NCBI GenBank assembly: GCA_004321805.1
Contig: SGZV01000003.1
Coordinates: 1 to 64,000, forward strand
Source: an alpha proteobacterium HIMB59
GTDB taxonomy: Bacteria; Pseudomonadota; Alphaproteobacteria; HIMB59
Direction of reading: 5' to 3'
Length of the DNA: 64,000 bases
Position 1 is the stretch's first letter. Each line of letters opens with the position of its first letter. The position numbers and the translations under genes are program-made. The notes under the pieces were generated by a model. It had not been told where the DNA came from and searched no databases. It saw only the letters and a program-made list of their open reading frames with translations. Below, one piece after another: positions 1-9,177 of the stretch.

Positions 1-467
1 TAAATTTTTATTTCTTCATTTTCAAATTTGTTGTATGTATTTTTATTTTCTATTTTTTCAACTTCAGCATAATACACGTGTACTATCTCATCTGCATATC
101 CAGGAACAGGACAGTAAGTAGTAAGTTTTTTTAATTTTTTTGTTTTAACACCTATTTCCTCTTTTATTTCTCTTTTAATAGCTTGAATAAGTGTTTCTCC
201 TTTATCCACTAATCCACCAACGATCTCATATTTAAGAGGTTTCTTTCTTACAAAATAAAAAGGTCTAAATTGTTTGATTAAGTAAAATTTTTTTTCTTCA
301 GGTGAATAACAAAGAGCAAATACAACATCACCAATATTCAAAATTTCTCTAAAAATTTTATATGGTTTAATTGCTTTATTTTTGCTTTTAATCAAAAATT
401 GATATTTCCAGAAAGGAAAAAAACCTTTTGAAAGCTGAGCCTTTTTTATTAATTTTATAATTTGCAT
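1..467 (-). CDS. NUDIX hydrolase (ADP-ribose pyrophosphatase-like), truncated by the left window edge
   Basis: My translation of the minus strand from ATG at 467 gives MQIIKLIKKAQLSKGFFPFWKYQF...; it contains GLVDKGETLIQAIKREIKEEIGV, a full match to the Nudix box GX5EX7REUXEEXGU. Not in the supplied ORF track because it runs off the edge. Confidence 0.88.
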   Translation of the reverse strand, partial: MQIIKLIKKAQLSKGFFPFWKYQFLIKSKNKAIKPYKIFREILNIGDVVFALCYSPEEKKFYLIKQFRPFYFVRKKPLKYEIVGGLVDKGETLIQAIKREIKEEIGVKTKKLKKLTTYCPVPGYADEIVHVYYAEVEKIENKNTYNKFENEEIKI

Positions 468-521
468 ATATGATTTTACCGTTTGACTATTTATAAGACA
501 AAAGTATATATATTCAATACT

Positions 522-598
<77 letters not shown>

Positions 599-607
599 CT
601 TGTTTAA

Positions 608-916
608 ATGAAAAAAGCTATTATCAAAAGACCTTGTAAGACGAACATGCAATCTGGCCTCAAAAAGACTAAAGATTGGATAGTTGAGTTTGAATTCGAC
701 TCTACTCTTAAAAAAGACGTCTTGATGGGATGGAACAGCTCTGCAAATACTGAAAAACAAGTCAAATTATCATTTGCCAATCTTGATGATGCCATTAACT
801 GGTGTAATAACAATAACTTCACTTATAGAGTTGTTGAACAGTCCTTAAAAAAGATTAAACCAAAGAGTTATGCTAGTAATTTCTTCAGTAATAGAAGAAC
901 ATCTTGGACGCATTAG
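608..916 (+). CDS. ETC complex I subunit, NDUFS4-like (NADH dehydrogenase accessory subunit)
   Basis: 102 aa; motifs KTNMQSGLKKTKDWIVEFE, DVLMGWNSSANTEKQVKLSFANLDDAINWC and C-terminal NRRTSWTH fit the alphaproteobacterial NDUFS4 family. Confidence 0.88.
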   Translation: MKKAIIKRPCKTNMQSGLKKTKDWIVEFEFDSTLKKDVLMGWNSSANTEKQVKLSFANLDDAINWCNNNNFTYRVVEQSLKKIKPKSYASNFFSNRRTSWTH

Positions 917-993
917 CCTAAATTAATAAATTTTTACTGTCTTATTAATTTCAAATTCTGTAAAATCCACACTTTAATTAGTGGAGGTTTTCT

Positions 994-2199
994 ATGAAAA
1001 ATCAAAGAGTATTAATAATTGGTGCTTTGGTTGTTTTGGCAGTTGCTGCCTTTTTCTTTTCTCAAAAACAAACTAAAGTTTCTGATATTAAAGTTGGAAT
1101 TATTCTTGGCTTTACCGGTCCTATTGAATCATTAACTCCTGATATGGCATCTGGTGCTGAATTAGCTTTTAAAGAAGCTACAGACTCGGGTGAACTTTTA
1201 GGTGGTGCGAATATAATTCCTGTAAGAGCAGACTCAACTTGTGTTGACTCAGCTGCTGCTTCTACTGCAGCTGAAGACCTAATTGCTCAGGGTATTGTTG
1301 CGATAATGGGTGCAGACTGTTCTGGTGTTACTGGAGCTATCGCATCTAATGTAGCAGTTCCAAATGGTGTTGTAATGGTATCACCATCTGCTACTTCTCC
1401 TGCATTAACTGATTTAGATGATAATGGTTTATTTTTTAGAACCGCTCCATCAGATGCTAGAGGTGGTGAAGTATTAGCTGATATTACTAAAGATAACGGC
1501 GTATCAAGCGTAGCTATCACATATGTAAATACTGACTATGGTGTTGGTCTAGCTGATGTATATAAAGCTGCACTTGAGGCTCATGGTATTACTGTAACAA
1601 CCACAACTGCTCATGAAGGTGATAAGGCCGATTATAGTGCTGAAGTAGGTGTTCTTTCATCAGCTGGTGGAGACGCTTTAGCTGTTTTAGGATATCTTGA
1701 TCAAGGTGGAAATCAGATCATTCAAGGCTCACTAGATAGTGGTGCTTTTGATACTTTTGTATTATCTGATGGTATGATTGGTGACTCGTTAACAGATACC
1801 TTTGGAAGTGATCTGGATAAATCATTTGGCTCAATGCCTGGTTCTTTAGGTGAGGGTGCTCAGATGTTTGCGAAGTACGCTGAAGAAAATGGTGTTAACC
1901 CATCTGTCTACGTTGGTGAGTCTTATGATGCAGCCGCTCTGATTGTTCTTGCAATGCAAGCAGGTGAGTCAACTGATAAGTCATCTATTGCTTCAAACAT
2001 TATGGATGTTGCTAATGGTCCTGGTGAAAAAATCATGGCTGGTGAACTTTCTAAAGGTTTGAAATTATTAGCAGATGGTAAATCTATTGATTATCAGGGT
2101 GCAACTGACGTAAGTTTTACTGATGTCGGTGAAGCATTTGGTTTATTTATTGAAAAGGGAATTGAAAACGGTAAGTTTGTAAACGTTTCCCAAAGATAA
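994..2199 (+). CDS. ABC transporter substrate-binding protein (branched-chain amino acid type, LivK-like)
   Basis: 401 aa; N-terminal membrane/signal segment; KVGIILGFTGPIESLTPDMASGAELAF and VSPSATSPALTD typical of peripla_BP_6 proteins; GGAGG upstream of ATG. Confidence 0.88.
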   Translation: MKNQRVLIIGALVVLAVAAFFFSQKQTKVSDIKVGIILGFTGPIESLTPDMASGAELAFKEATDSGELLGGANIIPVRADSTCVDSAAASTAAEDLIAQGIVAIMGADCSGVTGAIASNVAVPNGVVMVSPSATSPALTDLDDNGLFFRTAPSDARGGEVLADITKDNGVSSVAITYVNTDYGVGLADVYKAALEAHGITVTTTTAHEGDKADYSAEVGVLSSAGGDALAVLGYLDQGGNQIIQGSLDSGAFDTFVLSDGMIGDSLTDTFGSDLDKSFGSMPGSLGEGAQMFAKYAEENGVNPSVYVGESYDAAALIVLAMQAGESTDKSSIASNIMDVANGPGEKIMAGELSKGLKLLADGKSIDYQGATDVSFTDVGEAFGLFIEKGIENGKFVNVSQR

Positions 2200-2220
2200 A
2201 TTAATTCAATTTAAATCTAA

Positions 2221-2244
2221 TCTGGGACAATAAATTGTCCCAGA
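2221..2244. terminator. Perfect inverted repeat, probable shared bidirectional terminator between convergent genes
   Basis: TCTGGGACAAT-AA-ATTGTCCCAGA: 11-bp perfect arms, located between the ends of the + strand binding protein (2199) and the - strand permease (2253). Confidence 0.65.
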
Positions 2245-2252
2245 TGTCAAAA

Positions 2253-3587
2253 TTAAAAGCTAATTTTCTTCTCAGGTAGTAGGCCCTCTGGCTTATATCT
2301 CATTACCAATAAAAGCCCAACTCCCATCATTAAATATCTAAAATAAGGAACACTCTCAATTAGATGAAGTTTTATAGGGTTATTATATTCTAAAAAAAAC
2401 GTGCAAAAATTTATTATAAATAAGGCTATTGGAGCGGACTCTATCCATATAAACCAGACCACAAATCCCCCGAGAATTGATCCGTAATTATTTCCACTAC
2501 CTCCAAGTAAGACCATTACCCATATTAAGAAAGTATATCTCAAAGGTTGATAGCTTGATGGCGTAAATAGACCATCATAAGTCACCAGCATCGCCCCAGC
2601 GAAGCCAATGATAGCTGATCCAATCATAAAGATATTTAATTGCTGTTTAACTATATTTTTTCCCATCGCTTTTGCTGCTGTTTCATTGTCTCTAATAGCC
2701 CTCATCATTCTACCCCAAGGAGAATTCACTGCTCTCTCTGATAAATATAGGAGTATTAATAAAGTTATTGAGAAAATGACTGTAAAACAAAGTTTGACGA
2801 AAATTCCTGAACTAGAAATTATAATATCTTTTGTTGTAGGTCCCCAAAAACGAATTGTTTCTATCATTTTGATGAACCATTCAGAATTTTGAAGATTGAC
2901 CTCATACGGTGCTGGTCTTTTTAAACCTATAACATTTTTAACTCCTCTAGATAGCCATTCCTCGTGTTTTATTACTGAAACAATAATTCCTGAAATTAAT
3001 AATGTTGAAATAGCTAGGTAATCGGATCTTAATCCCAAACATATTTTACCGATAACATAAGCAATAGCAGCAGACATAATACCACCAACAAACCATGAAA
3101 GAATTATAGGCAGTCCCAGACCACCTAAATAACCTTGAGCTGCAGGATTTATAGACTCAATAAGCTTTATCGAAGGTCCTGAAATTAGTTTTACAGCTGG
3201 TATTGTCAATACGACTATCAAAAATATTATTTGATATTTATATTTGGCGTTTGAAAATCTCTTGTTAATAAACAGGCATAAAAAAATAATAAAAATTAAG
3301 AATAGAAGTGAAAATATAATTCCTAAACCTCCCACATTCCAAGACTCAATTACTGGTGGCACTGACACTAAAATTGTAGCTAGTCCTCCAATAGCTAAAA
3401 AACCCATAACACCAAAATTAATTAAACCAGCAAATCCCCATTGAATATTTACACCCATGGACATAACTGCAGAAATTAGACATAAATTTAAAATTGAGAA
3501 AGCTACACCCCATGATTGAAGAATACCCACAATCAAAAGCAAAAATCCCATAATTGTAAAAGATGTTTTAGTGTCAATATTATGCAT
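2253..3587 (-). CDS. Branched-chain amino acid-type ABC transporter permease (LivM-like)
   Basis: 444 aa polytopic; NIQWGFAGLINFGVMGFLAIGG, LRSDYLAISTLLISGII, MMRAIRDNETAAKAMGKN, LLGGSGNNYGSILGG. Confidence 0.9.
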   Translation of the reverse strand: MHNIDTKTSFTIMGFLLLIVGILQSWGVAFSILNLCLISAVMSMGVNIQWGFAGLINFGVMGFLAIGGLATILVSVPPVIESWNVGGLGIIFSLLFLIFIIFLCLFINKRFSNAKYKYQIIFLIVVLTIPAVKLISGPSIKLIESINPAAQGYLGGLGLPIILSWFVGGIMSAAIAYVIGKICLGLRSDYLAISTLLISGIIVSVIKHEEWLSRGVKNVIGLKRPAPYEVNLQNSEWFIKMIETIRFWGPTTKDIIISSSGIFVKLCFTVIFSITLLILLYLSERAVNSPWGRMMRAIRDNETAAKAMGKNIVKQQLNIFMIGSAIIGFAGAMLVTYDGLFTPSSYQPLRYTFLIWVMVLLGGSGNNYGSILGGFVVWFIWIESAPIALFIINFCTFFLEYNNPIKLHLIESVPYFRYLMMGVGLLLVMRYKPEGLLPEKKISF

Positions 3588-4597
3588 TAAATAACCTTAC
3601 CTTTAAAAATTCCTTGAGGTCGAAAAATTAAAACTACAACCAGTATCGCAAAAGATATTGCAAATTTATAATCGGTGGAAATGTATTGAATTAAATTTGT
3701 TGAGTCTGATGAAAAAGGTAACAGGTAAAAAATAAATTTCTTGTATGCATAAGTTAAGGCAATTTCAGAAAAGGCAATAACAAAACCCCCATAAAATGCC
3801 CCTAACGGATTTCCAATACCTCCAACTATTGTAGCCGCAAATATAGGAAGGAGATTGTTAAAGTAGGTGAAAGGCTTAAAGCTTTTGTCTAAGCCGTATA
3901 AAGTACCACCTATTGTTGCTAATATTGATACTATAATCCAAGTTATCAATATAATTTTATTAGGATCAATGCCTGATAATAAGGCTAAATCTTCATTATT
4001 AGAGTAGGCTCTCATGGATTTTCCTGTTTTTGTTTTATTTAAAAAATTAAATAGGACAAAACAGGTTATGGATGTTGTTATAAGAGTTATAACCTGTGTA
4101 GATTTGATAGTTAGGCCTTCTAACAAGCCTGTAGTTTCTTTAAAATCAACAGCACTAATTATAAATCTTGATCCATCCATAAATACAATATCATTTGGGC
4201 CAATGATTATTCTTACTACTGCATTCAGAACAAACATAATCCCTAAACTCACAACTATGAAAGTAACTGGACTGCTTTTTTTATTTCTATAATACTTAAA
4301 GACTGTTCTATCAAAAAACAAACTCACACCTATTGTCAAAATTATACCTAATGGAAGTGCTAGTAGAGCTGTTGGTAATATTCCCAAGCTTATCCCCAAT
4401 GATTTAAAAAGCCATGTAAACAAAATTACACACATAGTTCCAAAAGCCATTAAATCTCCGTAAGCAAAATTTGCAAATCGCAAGACGCCATAAATTAATG
4501 TAACGCCAATAGCACCGAGAGCTAATTGAGAACCATATGTTATCGAGGGAACTATAACGAAATTTGATAACAAAATTATTGCATTTATAAAATCCAT
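3587..4597 (-). CDS. Branched-chain amino acid-type ABC transporter permease (LivH-like)
   Basis: 336 aa; ALGAIGVTLIYGVLRFANFAYGDLMAFG, GKSMRAYSNNEDLALLSGID, TIVGGIGNPLGAFYGG. Confidence 0.92.
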   Translation of the reverse strand: MDFINAIILLSNFVIVPSITYGSQLALGAIGVTLIYGVLRFANFAYGDLMAFGTMCVILFTWLFKSLGISLGILPTALLALPLGIILTIGVSLFFDRTVFKYYRNKKSSPVTFIVVSLGIMFVLNAVVRIIIGPNDIVFMDGSRFIISAVDFKETTGLLEGLTIKSTQVITLITTSITCFVLFNFLNKTKTGKSMRAYSNNEDLALLSGIDPNKIILITWIIVSILATIGGTLYGLDKSFKPFTYFNNLLPIFAATIVGGIGNPLGAFYGGFVIAFSEIALTYAYKKFIFYLLPFSSDSTNLIQYISTDYKFAISFAILVVVLIFRPQGIFKGKVI

Positions 4598-5298
4598 TAT
4601 CCTCCTAAAAAAGTCTTTCTAATTTCTTGATCATTTAATAGATCGTCACCTGTGCCTTGATAAGTATTTTGTCCTGTTACAAGGATATAACCTCTGTCAG
4701 AAATTTTTAAGGCCTGACTAGCATTTTGTTCTACCATTAAAATAGCAATATTTTTTTCTTTTATTCGTATTATATGTTCAAAAATTTCCTGCATAACAAC
4801 TGGTGACACACCAGCAGTTGGTTCATCTAACATTAAAATAGATGGGTTATTCATCAAAGCTCTTGCAATTGCCACTTGTTGTCTTTGACCACCTGATAGC
4901 TCTCCAGCAAATTGCTGATTTTTCTCTTTGATAGCAGGAAATAGATCATACATTTCCTCAATCTTGTCCTCAATGTTATCAGATGATGTGAAAGCACCCA
5001 TTTCAAGGTTTTCTTTCACTGTCAATTCTGAAAAAATATTATTAACCTGTGGAACAAAAGAAATACCAAGTTTAATTCTATCTTGCGTATTAAAATTAGA
5101 TATATCGGTGCCATCTAATATTACTTTACCACTATCTAATTTTAACATTCCTAAAATAGCTTTCATTGCAGATGATTTTCCCGCACCATTAGGTCCTAAA
5201 ATAGATACAATTTCACCTCTGTTAACATTAAAATTGCAGTCTTCTATTACTTTTACCTCTCCATAGCCACCTGTTAAATTTTTTGCATTAAAATACAT
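4597..5298 (-). CDS. ABC transporter ATP-binding protein (LivF-like)
   Basis: Walker A GPNGAGKSS, signature LSGGQRQQVAIARALM, Walker B ILMLDEPTAG; operon position. Confidence 0.95.
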   Translation of the reverse strand: MYFNAKNLTGGYGEVKVIEDCNFNVNRGEIVSILGPNGAGKSSAMKAILGMLKLDSGKVILDGTDISNFNTQDRIKLGISFVPQVNNIFSELTVKENLEMGAFTSSDNIEDKIEEMYDLFPAIKEKNQQFAGELSGGQRQQVAIARALMNNPSILMLDEPTAGVSPVVMQEIFEHIIRIKEKNIAILMVEQNASQALKISDRGYILVTGQNTYQGTGDDLLNDQEIRKTFLGG

Positions 5299-6068
5299 CA
5301 GCTACTTTTACCTAAGTATGAGTCTATAACTTCATTATTATCTTTTACTTCTTTCGCAGTGCCTTGAAAAAGAACTTTTCCTTCAGCAAGAACAATTACT
5401 GGATCGCAAAGTTTCGTAATAAAATCAATATCATGCTCTATAATACAAAAAGTATAGTTTCGTTCTTCATTAAGTTTTAATATTGAATCACTTATTTCTT
5501 TAAGTAGGGATTTGTTTACACCAGCACCAACTTCATCTAGAAAAACTATTTTAGCATCAACCATCATAGTCCTAGCTAATTCTAATAATTTTTTTTGACC
5601 TCCAGAGAGGTTTCCAGCTTTTTCATTAATGAGATGATCAATCTTTAAGAATTTTAATACCTCAAAAGCTTTTTCTTTGATTTCATTTTCTTGTTTTTTA
5701 AATTTCTCTCTTGAAAAAATAGATGTAATTAAATTTTCACCTAATTGATTACCAGGAACCATCATTAGATTTTCTACAACAGTTAAATTAGAAAATTCAT
5801 GAGCTATTTGAAAAGTTCTTAGAATTCCTAATTTAAAAAGCTCATATGGTTCTTTGCCAGTTACATCTAATCCATTATAAAAGACACTTCCTTGATCTGG
5901 TTTTAAATTCCCTGTTATAAGATTAAACAAGGTACTTTTTCCAGATCCATTTGGGCCTATTATTCCTGTTATTGAGTTTTCTTTAATTTCAATAGAACAG
6001 TCATTTATAGCTTTTAAACCACCAAAGGATTTATTCATATTTTGGACTTTTACTAAGCTAGTTTTCAT
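5298..6068 (-). CDS. ABC transporter ATP-binding protein (LivG-like)
   Basis: Walker A GPNGSGKSTLFNLITG, signature LSGGQKKLLELARTMM, Walker B IVFLDEVGAG. Confidence 0.95.
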   Translation of the reverse strand: MKTSLVKVQNMNKSFGGLKAINDCSIEIKENSITGIIGPNGSGKSTLFNLITGNLKPDQGSVFYNGLDVTGKEPYELFKLGILRTFQIAHEFSNLTVVENLMMVPGNQLGENLITSIFSREKFKKQENEIKEKAFEVLKFLKIDHLINEKAGNLSGGQKKLLELARTMMVDAKIVFLDEVGAGVNKSLLKEISDSILKLNEERNYTFCIIEHDIDFITKLCDPVIVLAEGKVLFQGTAKEVKDNNEVIDSYLGKSS

Positions 6069-6126
6069 AAAAAAAAATATATTAGAGTAGAATTATCAAA
6101 CATGTAATGATAAAAATCTGAATTGT

Positions 6127-6203
6127 GCGCTCTTAGCTCAGCTGGATAGAGCATCTGCCTTCTAAGCAGAGGGTCGCAGGTTCGAATCCTGCAGAGCGCG
6201 CCA
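6127..6203 (+). tRNA. tRNA-Arg (anticodon TCT)
   Basis: Acceptor GCGCTCT/AGAGCGC, anticodon arm TCTGC-CTTCTAA-GCAGA, T-arm GCAGGTTCGAATCCTGC, encoded CCA. Confidence 0.97.
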
Positions 6204-6271
6204 TTTATAGCTTTTATGCTAAATATTCATTTATAATTATTTTATAACTAATTTAAATTCTTCTCTTAAAT

Positions 6272-7996
6272 ATGAATGAATCTCTTAAGACTAATTTAAA
6301 CATCCACTTTCAAACTATCTACGGTGAAATATTAGATCAAAATGAAATTTTAAATCTAATTAACGATGTCTTAAATTTATATGACATGAAAGATTATGAT
6401 CAATCTGACCCTTATTGGAGTCAAGAAGATATATTTCTAATTTCATATGGTGATACGTTTTTTGAAAATGAAATAAAAAAACTAAAAACTTTAAATAAAT
6501 TCATGGATAAATATGCATATCCTAATTTTAATAATCTTCATATTTTACCTTTTTTTCCCTATAGCTCTGATGATGGTTTTTCAATTAAAGATTATGAAAA
6601 AGTAAGACATGATTTGGGAGATTGGAATGATGTTCAATCATTATCAAAAAAATACCAATTAATGTCAGATATTGTGATAAATCACGCATCAAAAAAAAGT
6701 CAATATTTTGAAGAGTTTATTAAGGGCAATGAAGAGTTTAAAGATTATTTCATAACTCTTAATGATACAAATGGTTATGAGAGTGTAATTAGACCAAGAA
6801 GCTCTGATCTATTTCAAGAAGTAGAAATTAATCAAGAAACTTTAAAGCTTTGGTGTACATTTAGCCATGATCAAATTGATCTTAACTTTAAAAACCCAAA
6901 AGTATTATTTTTTTTTATTAAATTAATTCACTTTTATTTAAAGAATGGAATTAAAGTTTTTAGATTAGATGCAATAGCATTTTTATGGAAAGAAAAAAAT
7001 ACGTCTTGCCTTAATCTTTTACAAACTCATGAAATTGTCAAATTAATAAGAACATTATTAAACGCTTACAGCAAAGATACTTTGTTAATTACTGAGACTA
7101 ATTTACCAAATTTAGAAAACCTTAGTTATTTTGGTAATAGTGATGAAGCAAATTCAATCTATAATTTTGCATTACCACCTTTGCTTTTATGGACATTTCT
7201 AATGGGAGATAGTACAGCTATTCGTAAATGGTCTATGGGTATGCCACCTGCTAAGGATCATACAACATATTTCAATTTTATAGCATCTCACGATGGTATT
7301 GGTATAAGACCCACTGAGGGAATATTAACTGACAATGAAAGATCAACTTTGGTGAATATTATCAAAGATTTTGGTGGTGAAATTTCTTATAGAAGAAAAT
7401 CTGATAATTCTGAGTCGGTTTATGAATTAAATATTGCTTTAATCGATGCTATGAAAGGAACTTTTAAGGGCATTGATCATATGCAAACAGAAAGATTTAT
7501 CGCTGCGCATGCAATAATGTTAAGTCTTGAAGGAATCCCAGCCTTTTATGTTCACAGTGTTATTGGTACTTCAAATGATTACGAATTAGTTAAAAAAACT
7601 AAAAATAAAAGATCAATAAATAGAAAATCATGGAACTATGAGGATATTGATAAACTTTTATCTGACTCAAAATCTCAAAATTTTGTTATTTATAATAATT
7701 TAAAAAAATTAATTGAAATCAGAAAAAAACAATCTGCATTTCATCCAAATGCAACTCAATTTACTTTTAATTTAGGGCCAAATTTCTTTGGTATTTGGAG
7801 GCAAAGTTTAGATAAAAAACAGTCTATTTTTAGCGTAACTAATGTCTCAAATGTGTTTCAATATTTAGATCTCTCAGAACTTAATTTAATTGAGTCTAAT
7901 GAATGGTGGGACTTGATTTCAAATGAAATCATAATAGATATTAAGGCAATAATTTCATTAAAAGCCTATCAGACTGTTTGGATAACAAACTATTAA
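6272..7996 (+). CDS. GH13 subfamily 18-like glycoside phosphorylase (sucrose or glucosylglycerate phosphorylase-like)
   Basis: 574 aa; ILPFFPYSSDDGFSIKDY, SDIVINHAS, VFRLDAIAFLWKE, LLITETN, FNFIASHDGIGIRPTEGIL match the layout of GH13_18 phosphorylases. Confidence 0.85.
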   Translation: MNESLKTNLNIHFQTIYGEILDQNEILNLINDVLNLYDMKDYDQSDPYWSQEDIFLISYGDTFFENEIKKLKTLNKFMDKYAYPNFNNLHILPFFPYSSDDGFSIKDYEKVRHDLGDWNDVQSLSKKYQLMSDIVINHASKKSQYFEEFIKGNEEFKDYFITLNDTNGYESVIRPRSSDLFQEVEINQETLKLWCTFSHDQIDLNFKNPKVLFFFIKLIHFYLKNGIKVFRLDAIAFLWKEKNTSCLNLLQTHEIVKLIRTLLNAYSKDTLLITETNLPNLENLSYFGNSDEANSIYNFALPPLLLWTFLMGDSTAIRKWSMGMPPAKDHTTYFNFIASHDGIGIRPTEGILTDNERSTLVNIIKDFGGEISYRRKSDNSESVYELNIALIDAMKGTFKGIDHMQTERFIAAHAIMLSLEGIPAFYVHSVIGTSNDYELVKKTKNKRSINRKSWNYEDIDKLLSDSKSQNFVIYNNLKKLIEIRKKQSAFHPNATQFTFNLGPNFFGIWRQSLDKKQSIFSVTNVSNVFQYLDLSELNLIESNEWWDLISNEIIIDIKAIISLKAYQTVWITNY

Positions 7997-8008
7997 AATA
8001 ATAAATTA

Positions 8009-9127
8009 ATGTTCAAATTTTTAAAATTTATTAAATTTTTAATTCTATTTGTAATTATTTTAATTTTTTCAGTTTATTTTTTTTTAAATTATTATTATCA
8101 ATTTGGTGGTAGTCCTGACAAATATTCACAAGAAATAATTACTAATTCTAAAAATTTTAATGAGGACGGTTTTGTTAATATCTATGATATTCCAAAATTT
8201 AAATTAGACAAAAATCAAAAAAAACAAATAGATCCATCATTGAAAGATTGGTTCTTTCCTCCAGAAGATAAAAACCCCTCTAATCCCCTTCCTTCTATTC
8301 AATTTAAGAAAGATTTATTAACAGAGTCTAAATTTTCCTGGTTAGGGCATTCAACAGTGCTAATTAATACTGATAGTACCATAATCATGACAGATCCTGT
8401 GTTTAATAGAGCATCGCCAATACCTATTATTGGAAAACCATTTCTTTATAATAATGTAACATCATATAAAGATTTACCTGAAATCGATGTTGTTTTGATT
8501 TCTCATGATCACTATGACCATCTAGATGCTAAAGCTATGGTAGAACTTTCAAATAAAGTTGGTTTTTTTATTGTTCCTCTAGGAGTAAAAGGTCACCTAG
8601 TTCGATGGGGCATAGATCCTGATCAAATAAAAGAATTAGATTGGTACGAAAAATATTTTCATAAAGATATTAATTTCGTTCTTACTCCAGCACATCATTT
8701 TAGTGGTCGAGGACTATCTGATCATAACAAGACATTATGGGGTTCATGGGTAATACAATCAAAAAATCTAAATTTATTTTTTAGTGGTGATAGTGGATAT
8801 ACAGATTTATTCAAAAAAATTGGCAATGACTATGGACCTTTTGATTTAGCTTTTATAGAATGTGGGGGTTATAATTCTCATTGGGCTGATGTGCACATGT
8901 TTCCATACGAGGTAGTCCAAGCAAATATAGATCTGAGGTCTGAAGTATTTGTGCCTATTAGTTGGGCAAAATTTGATCTTTCTCTTCATTCATGGGATGA
9001 ACCCATAATTAGAGTAACCAATGAGGCCAAAAATAGAGATCAAACAATCGGCTCACCAATGATAGGAGAGATTTTTGATTTGATGACAATTCCTACTAAT
9101 CATTGGTGGAAAAATTATCAACCTTAA
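8009..9127 (+). CDS. Membrane-anchored MBL-fold metallohydrolase (NAPE-PLD/UlaG-like)
   Basis: N-terminal TM; WLGHSTVLINTDSTIIMTDPVF, VVLISHDHYDHLD, LTPAHHFSGRGL, LWGSWVI, FFSGDSGY. Confidence 0.85.
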   Translation: MFKFLKFIKFLILFVIILIFSVYFFLNYYYQFGGSPDKYSQEIITNSKNFNEDGFVNIYDIPKFKLDKNQKKQIDPSLKDWFFPPEDKNPSNPLPSIQFKKDLLTESKFSWLGHSTVLINTDSTIIMTDPVFNRASPIPIIGKPFLYNNVTSYKDLPEIDVVLISHDHYDHLDAKAMVELSNKVGFFIVPLGVKGHLVRWGIDPDQIKELDWYEKYFHKDINFVLTPAHHFSGRGLSDHNKTLWGSWVIQSKNLNLFFSGDSGYTDLFKKIGNDYGPFDLAFIECGGYNSHWADVHMFPYEVVQANIDLRSEVFVPISWAKFDLSLHSWDEPIIRVTNEAKNRDQTIGSPMIGEIFDLMTIPTNHWWKNYQP

Positions 9128-9177
9128 TGCACTGATAAGAGCTTTAAACAAAATTCATATTTTGCTATATTTTGAAT

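Noticed and set aside
2608-5266. Plus-strand ORFs (2608, 3244, 4014, 4928) opposite the liv-like operon
   Set aside because: Antisense shadows of strongly supported ABC transporter genes.
9128-9177. Second SAM riboswitch upstream of the MetY-like gene
   Set aside because: The gap is only about 50 nt and lacks a P1/pseudoknot pattern or the GCTAAA core.
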